Shown here: positions 1-5,215 of the stretch, piece by piece
Position numbering within the stretch: the first letter of the stretch is position 1
Layout of the letters: every line of letters begins with the position of its first letter
From: Candidatus Methylomirabilota bacterium
Lineage (GTDB): Bacteria > Methylomirabilota > Methylomirabilia > Methylomirabilales > JACQHM01
Reading direction: 5' to 3'
Length of the DNA: 6,728 nt
Assembly: GCA_016199025.1 (NCBI GenBank)
Contig: JACQHM010000287.1
Location: 1 to 6,728 of the forward strand
The notes under the pieces: generated by a model
What the model saw: only the letters and a program-made list of their open reading frames with translations
Database searches by the model: none
Told to the model about the DNA's origin: nothing
Made by a program: the position numbers and the translations under genes

Positions 1-545
1 AGAACGGCGGCAACATGGACATCAAGCAAATGCAGAAGGGAACGACCCTCCTCCTGCCCTGTTTTGTCAAAGGCTGCCTCCTCTCCATCGGCGATGTCCA
101 CTACGCCCAGGGGGACGGCGAGGTCTCGGGAACGGCTATTGAGATGGACGCCATCGTAACCGTCAAGGTGGAGGTCCGCAAAGGGATGGGGGCCTTCATC
201 CGCCAGCCCCACTACGAAGGGGGCGATCAACTGAAGCAGTTGGAGCCCAGCCAGTTCTACGCGACGGTCGGGTTCCCCATCAAGCCCGAGGGTAAGGTCA
301 CGCCTTACCATCAGTACCTCGACGGTGTCCGGATTGGACCCCTTATGAACCTCTCGGAGGATGTCACCCTGGCCGCCAGGGACGCGCTCCTCCAGATGGT
401 CGATTGGTTGGCGAAGAACAAGGGGCTCACCAAGGAGCAGGCCTACTGCCTGGCCAGCGTCGCCGTGGACTTAAGGATCGGGAACCTGGTGGACGTCCCC
501 AACTTCGCCGTCTCGGCCATCTTGCCCCTTGAGATCTTCAAGTAA
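1..545 (+). CDS. Acetamidase/formamidase family protein, C-terminal part (5' end outside window)
   Basis: The reading frame is open from base 3 (N-G-G-N) into ATG at 15 and ends at TAA 543-545. The Met at 15 is internal: the run NGGNMDIKQ is the conserved core of FmdA/AmdA-type amidases, which are about 300-400 residues long, so this is roughly the C-terminal half. Other family hallmarks are the central VHYAQGDGEVSGTAIE segment and the C-terminal AYCLASVAVDLRIGNLVDVP followed by NFAVSAILPLEIF. Family members hydrolyse short-chain amides such as formamide or acetamide to ammonia and the acid, in the cytoplasm. The substrate here cannot be told from the fragment. A strong terminator follows 25 bases after the stop, so this gene closes its own transcription unit and is probably unrelated to the metal-related genes downstream. 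Family assignment is confident; substrate is not. Confidence 0.93.
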   Translation, partial: NGGNMDIKQMQKGTTLLLPCFVKGCLLSIGDVHYAQGDGEVSGTAIEMDAIVTVKVEVRKGMGAFIRQPHYEGGDQLKQLEPSQFYATVGFPIKPEGKVTPYHQYLDGVRIGPLMNLSEDVTLAARDALLQMVDWLAKNKGLTKEQAYCLASVAVDLRIGNLVDVPNFAVSAILPLEIFK

Positions 546-570
546 GGGCTGCTTCTTGAGGAGGTGGAGA

Positions 571-598
571 GGGCGGGAGGATCTCCTCCCGCCCTTTT
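571..598 (+). terminator. Intrinsic (rho-independent) terminator after the amidase gene
   Basis: A perfect 10-bp GC-rich stem, GGGCGGGAGG (571-580) pairing with CCTCCCGCCC (585-594) around an ATCT loop, is followed at once by TTTT (595-598). It lies 25 bases after the amidase stop and only 11 bases before the ATG of the next gene. Confidence 0.9.
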
Positions 599-609
599 CC
601 CTAGAAGCC

Positions 610-1188
610 ATGAATCGAAGAGAGTTCTTCAAGCTCGCGTTGATGGGGGTAGCCGGGCTTCTCATGGGCCACTCCCCGTACCGCCAGTGGCACGTCTACA
701 GAAAGAGGCGGCTCTTCATCCTGACAAGTGCCTCGGAAGAGCCCTCCTTTCCCCTGGGCCAGGCTATCGCCCAGGTGTTGGCCGCGTACCTTCCAGAGAG
801 CCGGGCAATGGCTGCCAGGGCCCGGGACGCGGGAGACATCGTGAAGCTCCTCGGAAGCCAGCAGCTTGATGTTGCCCTCCTCCTGGCCGATGATGCCTCC
901 CAGGCCTTCCAGGGAAACGGGAGATTCCAGGAGGAGGGATCTCTCCCCTTACGGACGCTGGCCGTCTTCGGCTCCTACCTCCTCGTCTGCCGGGAGGATT
1001 TCTCGAAGGAAAAAGCGTATCAGATCGCCAAGACCCTGACCGAACACCGGGACGAGTTGGCGATCCCCCAGGCCGCCCATGGGACTTCCCTTGGCCCCCC
1101 TCGAGGATCACCTTTGCCTTTCCACCCCGGGGCCCTTGACTTCTACGAAGGACGCCCCCTTCCACCAGGAGAGGAGGAATCCCGGTGA
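610..1188 (+). CDS. Short TAXI-type (TRAP transporter) solute-binding protein with twin-arginine-like signal
   Basis: 192 residues. The N-terminus MNRREFFKLALMGVAGLLMG has an NRREFFK twin-arginine-like motif and a hydrophobic core, so export by Tat (or membrane anchoring) is likely. FPLGQAIAQVLAAYLP and AGDIVKLLGSQQLDVALLLADDA match the first lobe of TAXI solute receptors. YLLVCREDFSKEKAYQIAKTLTEHRDELA and the C-terminal PLPFHPGALDFYEGR match the TAXI C-terminus. Full TAXI proteins are about 320 residues, and the central part that forms most of the second lobe is absent here, with the frame intact. Met 610 was chosen because it starts the twin-arginine signal. The in-frame ATG at 529 would read through the amidase end and the terminator stem. 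No good Shine-Dalgarno precedes 610. The stop overlaps the GTG start of the next gene. Ligand unknown; no TRAP membrane subunit is seen. Confidence 0.75.
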   Translation: MNRREFFKLALMGVAGLLMGHSPYRQWHVYRKRRLFILTSASEEPSFPLGQAIAQVLAAYLPESRAMAARARDAGDIVKLLGSQQLDVALLLADDASQAFQGNGRFQEEGSLPLRTLAVFGSYLLVCREDFSKEKAYQIAKTLTEHRDELAIPQAAHGTSLGPPRGSPLPFHPGALDFYEGRPLPPGEEESR

Positions 1189-1598
1189 AGCACAAAAGGC
1201 CTTTACCCATTTTCCTGTTCCCTTTCATCCTCACAGTCCTCCAAGCCCCCCCCGCCCGGGCCCAGGAGGACCTCCTCCACTCCTTCCAGACTCTGGCGGA
1301 ACGGGTCGTCCAAGGCTTTCAGACGGCCACGGATGGGATCAGGAATGTCCGCCTCGACCTCCGCCGGCGGGATACCTTCCCCGAGGCTGACGTCAGGATG
1401 GTCGGGGTGCTGGGCTTCGACCTGAAGCCGAAAGATGGACCTGCCTGGTACTCTGTCAGGCTCCTCTTTGGCTACCGGGACGGGCAGTGGGGGTTCCTCA
1501 AGGCTTTTCACGAGCTCCCCTCTGCTCAGCCCTCCTGGACCGAAGGCGGACCCTGGTATGGAACGGTCGTCGAGAGGGTCTTAAAACCAGGGCCGTAA
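1185..1598 (+). CDS. Small secreted protein of unknown family
   Basis: 137 residues, starting at GTG, which overlaps the preceding stop (GTGA, 1185-1188). A strong GAGGAGG (1171-1177) sits seven bases upstream and supports this start. Residues 1-26 form a Sec signal peptide: basic MKHKR, a hydrophobic stretch PIFLFPFILTVLQ, and a likely cut after ARA before QED. The mature part is about 110 residues with no cysteine. It begins with an amphipathic helix (DLLHSFQTLAERVVQGFQTA), then a probable beta-rich part with WYSVRLLFGYRDGQWGFLKAF and WYGTVVERVL. I do not recognise the family. The alternating strands near YSVRLLFGYRDGQWGF suggest a small beta domain, but that is inference. It lies four bases from the HupE/UreJ-like gene, so it probably works with it or with the TAXI-like protein in the cell envelope. 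Confidence 0.8.
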   Translation: MKHKRPLPIFLFPFILTVLQAPPARAQEDLLHSFQTLAERVVQGFQTATDGIRNVRLDLRRRDTFPEADVRMVGVLGFDLKPKDGPAWYSVRLLFGYRDGQWGFLKAFHELPSAQPSWTEGGPWYGTVVERVLKPGP

Positions 1599-1602
1599 CA
1601 TC

Positions 1603-2649
1603 ATGCGGGAAGCGATCCTCACCGCTCTCCTTCTCCTGCACACTTCTCCTCTCTTTGCCCATCCCATCAACGTCGCCTACGCCGACATCGTGGTGAAGGC
1701 CCAAGAGGTTGAGATCGCCCTCAGCATGAACCTCTTCGAGCTGGACCTCCTCCTCTCCTTAGACCGGAACCTGGACGCCCTGGTGGACCAGGGCGAGTTG
1801 GACGCGAGGAGGTCAGGGATCCTGGAGTACCTCCGCGGGAGGATCGCAGTCTTGGCCGAGGGCAAGGAGCTTCCACTGGAGGCGGGGCCCTTTCGGACCG
1901 GCCTGGGCTCCGATGGGAAGGCCCTGTTCGAGGGGACCTTTTGGTTCCAAGCCAGACACCCCCTTACGGCCTTCACCATCCGGTGCGAGCCTTTGACGGA
2001 TCTGGGGCCTGACCATAAGACGCTGGCGAAGATCACCCGTGAGGGGAGGATCGGGCAGTTCGTCTTCCAGAAGGGGGTTGTCTACGGGGTAGGGAAGAAG
2101 GACGTCCTGGGCTATCTCATCCAATTCCTGAAGCTCGGCATCTTCCACATCTTTACCGGCTACGATCACATCCTTTTCCTCTTTGGCCTCCTGCTGGTCG
2201 GCGGAACGCTCTTTAACATCGTCAAGATCGTGACCTCCTTCTCCCTGGCCCATAGCCTGACCCTCTCTTTAGCAGCCTTAGGAGCCGTGAACCTTCCCAC
2301 AAGACTGATCGAGGCGGGGATCGCCCTCAGCATCGTCTATGTCGCCCTGGAGAACCTCCTCTTTAAGAATTTCGACAAACGGTGGCTGGTCAGCTTCTCC
2401 TTCGGCCTAATCCACGGCTTCGGCTTCGCCAACATCCTGAAGGAGATGCACCTCCCAAGATCGGGGCTGATCGCCTCCCTCTTCTCCTTCAACATCGGTG
2501 TCGAGGTCGGGCAGGTCGTCATCGTCCTCTTGATCCTGCCCCTTCTTTGGATCCTGGGCCGGACCAAGGCTTACAAGGCGGTGGTGACATCGGCATCAGC
2601 CTTCATCCTCTCACTGGGGCTCCTCTGGTTCTACCAGAGGGCCTTTTAA
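1603..2649 (+). CDS. HupE/UreJ-type membrane protein with N-terminal extracytoplasmic domain
   Basis: 348 residues. A signal peptide (about 1-19, cut after LFA before HPINVAY) is followed by an extracytoplasmic domain to about residue 165, then a membrane domain of about six helices (170-345). The membrane domain carries the HupE/UreJ signature: GIFHIFTGYDHILFL (His182, Asp188, His189), TSFSLAHSLTLSLAALG (His217) and FGLIHGFGFAN (His271). In HupE and UreJ proteins of hydrogenase and urease clusters, such His/Asp-rich helices serve nickel (or cobalt) transport. This longer two-domain form matches the HupE/UreJ_2 group, whose substrate is poorly defined. Residues 54-65 form an EF-hand-like loop (D-x-N-x-D...E). 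The gap to the previous stop is four bases and no clear Shine-Dalgarno is visible, so translation is probably coupled. No hydrogenase or urease gene is in the window. Confidence 0.87.
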   Translation: MREAILTALLLLHTSPLFAHPINVAYADIVVKAQEVEIALSMNLFELDLLLSLDRNLDALVDQGELDARRSGILEYLRGRIAVLAEGKELPLEAGPFRTGLGSDGKALFEGTFWFQARHPLTAFTIRCEPLTDLGPDHKTLAKITREGRIGQFVFQKGVVYGVGKKDVLGYLIQFLKLGIFHIFTGYDHILFLFGLLLVGGTLFNIVKIVTSFSLAHSLTLSLAALGAVNLPTRLIEAGIALSIVYVALENLLFKNFDKRWLVSFSFGLIHGFGFANILKEMHLPRSGLIASLFSFNIGVEVGQVVIVLLILPLLWILGRTKAYKAVVTSASAFILSLGLLWFYQRAF

Positions 2650-2663
2650 GGAAGGCTCCTCGG

Positions 2664-3398
2664 ATGGCACACCTCATCCTGTTCCTTCTCCTCGGCTCCC
2701 TCCTCGGGAGTCCCCTCCCTGCTTTTTCTCACGTCATCCTTGACCCGGAGCTCGTCCACGGAATCCTCGTCGAGGTGGCCAATTCTTACAAAGAATCACG
2801 GGAGGGGCCAACCGAGGCGGCGAAGGCCGAGGCCATCTATCATCTCGGCGAGAAGGTGGAAGAGCTTGTCCTCCTCATGAACCAGGACCTCACGGCTCAC
2901 GGGCAAAGCGACCTCTTTGCCAGGCTCCTGGTCAAGCGTCTTGAAGCCTATGAGATCAAGATCACCTTCTCAGAAACCCAAAAGCGATACATGTACGATC
3001 TGGCCGCCTTCCGAGAGTATCTGAAGCGAGCCCCGAAGGGGAAGCGGGCCCCGGAGGCGAGGTTCCGCGTGATCGCTCAAACCTTCTACGAAACCTTGGG
3101 GACCGATCCCTCGAAGCTGGTGAACACCGACCTTCCCGGCCTCATGAGGGCTGTGGACGAGGAGGAGCGGTTCCTGAAGGAGTACCCTCGGGATGGGAAG
3201 ACCAGAGAGGTCCGGTTCTTCCTGGGGGTGGACTACTACCGCCTTTACAAGAACCTCAAGGATCCGGACAAAGCGAAGGAGTACAAACACCTCTCCCAGC
3301 AGGCCCTGGAAGCGGTCATGAAACAGTACGCGGGGACCATGGAAGCGAGGGCTGCGGAGGCCCTGCTGGAGGGGCTCAGGGGATCCGCTGGAAACTAA
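2664..3398 (+). CDS. Exported helical, TPR-like protein of unknown function
   Basis: 244 residues starting at ATG 2664, preceded by AAGGAAGG (2648-2655, overlapping the end of the upstream gene). The frame is open further upstream to 2382, but that part lies inside the HupE/UreJ-like gene, and Met 2664 begins a clean signal peptide (MAHLILFLLLGSLLGSPLPAFS, cut near residue 22). The mature chain is almost wholly charged amphipathic helices. Paired-helix stretches such as APEARFRVIAQTFYETL, AVDEEERFLKEYP, VRFFLGVDYYRLYKNLKDPD and KAKEYKHLSQQALEAVMKQY with GTMEARAAEALLE resemble the TPR repeats of BamD-like periplasmic scaffolds. There is no lipobox Cys, so it is soluble and periplasmic rather than a lipoprotein. 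Its place directly behind the HupE/UreJ-like gene suggests an assembly or partner role; this is inference. Confidence 0.8.
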   Translation: MAHLILFLLLGSLLGSPLPAFSHVILDPELVHGILVEVANSYKESREGPTEAAKAEAIYHLGEKVEELVLLMNQDLTAHGQSDLFARLLVKRLEAYEIKITFSETQKRYMYDLAAFREYLKRAPKGKRAPEARFRVIAQTFYETLGTDPSKLVNTDLPGLMRAVDEEERFLKEYPRDGKTREVRFFLGVDYYRLYKNLKDPDKAKEYKHLSQQALEAVMKQYAGTMEARAAEALLEGLRGSAGN

Positions 3399-3440
3399 AC
3401 GGTGCTCCCAGAGCATAACTCTCCACCTGGTATTTTTCGA

Positions 3441-3469
3441 TTGACATTTGTGATTATCGGTGCTACGAT
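3441..3469 (+). promoter_or_regulatory. Sigma70-type promoter for the metal-uptake operon
   Basis: A perfect -35 box TTGACA (3441-3446), a 17-base spacer and a -10 box TACGAT (3464-3469, four of six matches to TATAAT, including the key A2 and T6). Transcription would start near 3476, leaving a leader of about 43 bases before ATG 3519. It is the only convincing promoter in the window. Confidence 0.82.
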
Positions 3470-3486
3470 TTCTCTAAAAGTAGCAC
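3460..3486 (+). promoter_or_regulatory. Inverted-repeat operator, NikR-like in form, over the -10 box and start site
   Basis: GTGCTAC (3460-3466) and GTAGCAC (3480-3486) are exact reverse complements separated by 13 bases, so half-site centres are 20 bases (two helical turns) apart. The left half covers the start of the -10 box and the right half falls just past the predicted transcription start, a placement that would block polymerase. The E. coli NikR operator has a similar layout (GTATGA-N16-TCATAC), and I recall GTGTTAC-N13/14-GTAACAC for NikR in other lineages. Assignment to NikR is inference from form plus neighbours. The symmetric operator itself is seen directly. Confidence 0.65.
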
Positions 3487-3518
3487 TAAAGTCCTGTCTG
3501 ACGGGATGGGCAAGGTCA

Positions 3519-3935
3519 ATGGCTCCCAGGCGAATCCTCGCAGGCTTTCTCATAGGGTTGTTCCTCGCCTCCTGGGTGGCCCCCCGCTTCGGCGCCGTCG
3601 AACATGACCACCAGGGAGGGGAGCACCCCCACCTCCATCTCCGCCTCTCCCTCCTGAAGGGCTCGACCTCCCATCCCCACGTCCATAGATCCCTTCACTT
3701 CCACCTCCTCTCAGGCCCTGTTCATGGTCTCTTCCTGGCCTCTGACTTGGAGCCTCCCCTCACCCACTGGCATCAGTTTGACGACTCGATCCCTACCCTG
3801 GCCTTCTCCCTCGATCCGGCCTTCCATACCCTAGCCCTGGCATTCCTGAAATCCCTGCCACTCATTTCCAAGCAGCACCCCACCGTGATCACCAGGCACT
3901 CCCGGGCACCTCCTCTCCCAAGAGCCATCTCCTAG
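3519..3935 (+). CDS. Small histidine-rich exported protein, probable periplasmic metal binder
   Basis: 138 residues with 16 histidines. The N-terminus MAPRRILAGFLIGLFLASWVAPRFG is a signal peptide or single membrane anchor. Histidines cluster as HDH (29-31), HPHLH (36-40), HPHVH (52-56), HFH (60-62) and HWH (83-85), alternating with other residues as in zinc- or nickel-binding proteins. There is no cysteine, and the C-terminal third is His-poor and proline-rich, ending HSRAPPLPRAIS. I recognise no named family. The frame is open from 3402, but that would start before the promoter. ATG 3519 follows the predicted transcription start by about 43 bases and begins the signal sequence. Its AAGG (3512-3515) is close, so the ribosome site is weak. 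As first gene of the operon, it could buffer or hand metal to the binding protein at 5216; this is inference. Confidence 0.8.
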   Translation: MAPRRILAGFLIGLFLASWVAPRFGAVEHDHQGGEHPHLHLRLSLLKGSTSHPHVHRSLHFHLLSGPVHGLFLASDLEPPLTHWHQFDDSIPTLAFSLDPAFHTLALAFLKSLPLISKQHPTVITRHSRAPPLPRAIS

Positions 3936-3957
3936 GGTCTCTCCGAGAACCCAGGAT

Positions 3958-3995
3958 GAAACACCCTGTCACCCTGAGTGAAGCAGGGATGTTTC
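3958..3995 (+). other. Strong hairpin between the His-rich and outer-membrane protein genes
   Basis: GAAACACCCTG (3958-3968) pairs with CAGGGATGTTTC (3984-3995), leaving one bulged A (3989). TCAC (3969-3972) pairs further with GTGA (3978-3981) around a CCTGA loop, giving about 15 pairs in all. No T-run follows, so it is not a standard terminator. It may protect an mRNA end, set relative expression within the operon, or simply be part of a REP-like repeat. Confidence 0.55.
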
Positions 3996-4013
3996 GCTCC
4001 GCTCAACAGGACA
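3967..4013 (+). repeat. REP-like palindromic intergenic repeat
   Basis: TGAGTGAAGC (3975-3984) and GCTCCGCTCA (3996-4005) form imperfect arms, flanked by TGTC (3967-3970) and GACA (4010-4013). On the minus strand it reads GTCCTGTTGAGCGGAGCGAA followed by ACATCCC. This resembles the dispersed repeats of type GTCATnnTGAGCGAAGCGAA-ACATC that are common in intergenic DNA of many bacteria. The family link is from memory; copy number in this genome cannot be seen from a single window. Confidence 0.55.
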
Positions 4014-4016
4014 CCT

Positions 4017-4025
4017 AAGGGAGGG
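4017..4025 (+). promoter_or_regulatory. Ribosome binding site that sets the start of the outer-membrane protein gene
   Basis: AAGGGAGGG lies six bases before ATG 4032. It argues against the in-frame GTG at 3978, which lies inside the hairpin region and has no such site. Confidence 0.75.
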
Positions 4026-4031
4026 AAGTTG

Positions 4032-5204
4032 ATGAACAGACCTTCTCCGAAGCTAAAGGTCTGGGTGTTCGGATTCCTCTTCCTAGCCCTTCTCCCCTTT
4101 GATGCCTTCGGTCACACCAAAGGGATCAGCTTGGCCCGCTACGGGCTGGTCGATATTACCCTGACGGGAAACGTCATCTACTCTGCCTACACAAACTACG
4201 AGAAGGCGTATCCCATGCTCACCCCCTACATCGGCGAGGCCCTCCCCAGGGGGATCACGCTGAAGAGTTTCGACGTCTCCTTCACCGCCGACCTCTTCCA
4301 GTTCCCGGCCAAGATGGCCCTCTTCACCGCTTTCGGGGATGATGGGGCCTCCATCGAAGAGGCCTTCATCCTCTTCCACAAGCTCCCGGTAAATCTTCAG
4401 GCAAAGGTCGGGAGGTTCCGGGGGGTCTTCGGGAAGCTCAACCAGTACCATGACCACGAGTGGATCTTCGCCAACCCCCCCATGATCAACACGGCCCTGG
4501 CAGGGGAGGACGGGTTCAAGGTTTTGGGGGCGGAGGTGACCTACCTGCTACCGACCATGCCCTACATCGAGCTGGCTTTAGACATCGCTAAACGGGAGAC
4601 GGAGGGGGTCTTCAAGTCGAAGCCGGATCCCGTCACCGGCCTCCCCGATGCCAGGGACCTCCTCTACATCACCAAAGCGACCTCTTTCCTTGACCTGACG
4701 GAGGCAAGCAACATTGAATTCGGGGCTACCTTTGCCACCGGCGGGAACAATAGCCTCGAGGGGAACAACGACCAGACACGGATCTATGGGGTCGACTTCA
4801 CCTACAAATACAAGCCTCAGCCCTACAACCCCTACGTCCGATGGACCACTGAGTTCTTCTGGGCGGACAGGGAGCTCGGTCATCTGAGCGTCCCCGATCA
4901 AGCCCTCAAAGGGCTCTATACGGAGGTGAATTACCGCTTCTCGTACTACTGGGATGTCGGTGCTCGTTTCGACTTGGTCAACGGGAACGTGAAACCGGAG
5001 GATCCGACCTTCGCCGATGTGACCAAGACCCGCTTCACGACCGCCCTTCGATACTTCTTCAACCCTGTGAGCCGCGTCAATTTCCAGATCGATTACCTCC
5101 CGGCGACTCACGGAACCAAGGACTCCGTGGGCTTCTTCATCCAGTTCAACATCGGCCTGGGGACCGTCACACCGGGGGTGGGGAAGTTCTACACCCTTTT
5201 CTAA
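4032..5204 (+). CDS. Outer-membrane porin-like beta-barrel protein, probable metal entry channel
   Basis: 390 residues. Residues 1-27 are a Sec signal peptide (KLKVWVFGFLFLALLPFDAFG, cut before HTKG). The rest has the alternating, aromatic-rich strands of a beta-barrel: ITLTGNVIYSAYTNY, KSFDVSFTADL, YGVDFTYKYKPQPYNPYVRW, YTEVNYRFSYYWDVGARFDL, TRFTTALRYFFNPVSRVNFQ. The last residue is Phe, the usual signal to the BAM complex. KVGRFRGVFGKLNQYHDHEW with NPPMINTALAGEDGF resembles phosphate-selective porin O/P-like proteins and related porins. The HDHE run (140-143) could touch metal. There is no TonB plug domain, so entry would be passive. Its spacing to the binding protein (stop overlaps that gene's ribosome site) ties it to import. 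The substrate is inferred from neighbours only. Confidence 0.8.
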   Translation: MNRPSPKLKVWVFGFLFLALLPFDAFGHTKGISLARYGLVDITLTGNVIYSAYTNYEKAYPMLTPYIGEALPRGITLKSFDVSFTADLFQFPAKMALFTAFGDDGASIEEAFILFHKLPVNLQAKVGRFRGVFGKLNQYHDHEWIFANPPMINTALAGEDGFKVLGAEVTYLLPTMPYIELALDIAKRETEGVFKSKPDPVTGLPDARDLLYITKATSFLDLTEASNIEFGATFATGGNNSLEGNNDQTRIYGVDFTYKYKPQPYNPYVRWTTEFFWADRELGHLSVPDQALKGLYTEVNYRFSYYWDVGARFDLVNGNVKPEDPTFADVTKTRFTTALRYFFNPVSRVNFQIDYLPATHGTKDSVGFFIQFNIGLGTVTPGVGKFYTLF

Positions 5205-5209
5205 GGAGG
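5203..5209 (+). promoter_or_regulatory. Ribosome binding site overlapping the upstream stop; sets the start at 5216
   Basis: AAGGAGG begins within the TAA stop (5202-5204) of the outer-membrane protein gene and lies six bases before ATG 5216. It favours ATG 5216 over TTG 5210 and indicates coupled translation. Confidence 0.8.
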
Positions 5210-5215
5210 TTGAGC

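Larger units (their letters stand above)
3399..3518 (+). other. Intergenic regulatory region between the two operons
   Basis: This 120-base gap is more AT-rich than its surroundings. It holds a near-consensus promoter and an inverted-repeat operator, described separately. A small hairpin TGCTC-CCA-GAGCA (3403-3415) lies just after the upstream stop but has no adjacent T-run, so it is at best a weak terminator for the preceding operon. Confidence 0.7.

Noticed and set aside
525..542. CTTGA...TCAAG symmetry near the end of the amidase gene as an operator
   Set aside because: It has five-base arms within coding sequence for the conserved PLEIFK C-terminus and no promoter beside it.
529..609. 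Upstream in-frame ATG for the TAXI-like protein
   Set aside because: It would start within the amidase gene and translate the terminator stem; the twin-arginine signal begins at 610.
3403..3415. TGCTC-CCA-GAGCA hairpin as terminator of the upstream operon
   Set aside because: The stem is only five pairs and no T-run is adjacent.
3402..3518. Longer N-terminus for the His-rich protein
   Set aside because: It would begin upstream of the promoter and operator and would hide the signal sequence that starts at 3519.
3935..3952. GGGTCTC-TCC-GAGAACCC hairpin at the end of the His-rich gene
   Set aside because: It is short, has a bulge and no T-run, so it does not stand out from chance in GC-rich DNA.
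3978..4031. GTG start for the outer-membrane protein
   Set aside because: It lies in the REP-like hairpin region without a ribosome site; ATG 4032 has AAGGGAGGG before it and begins a clean signal peptide.
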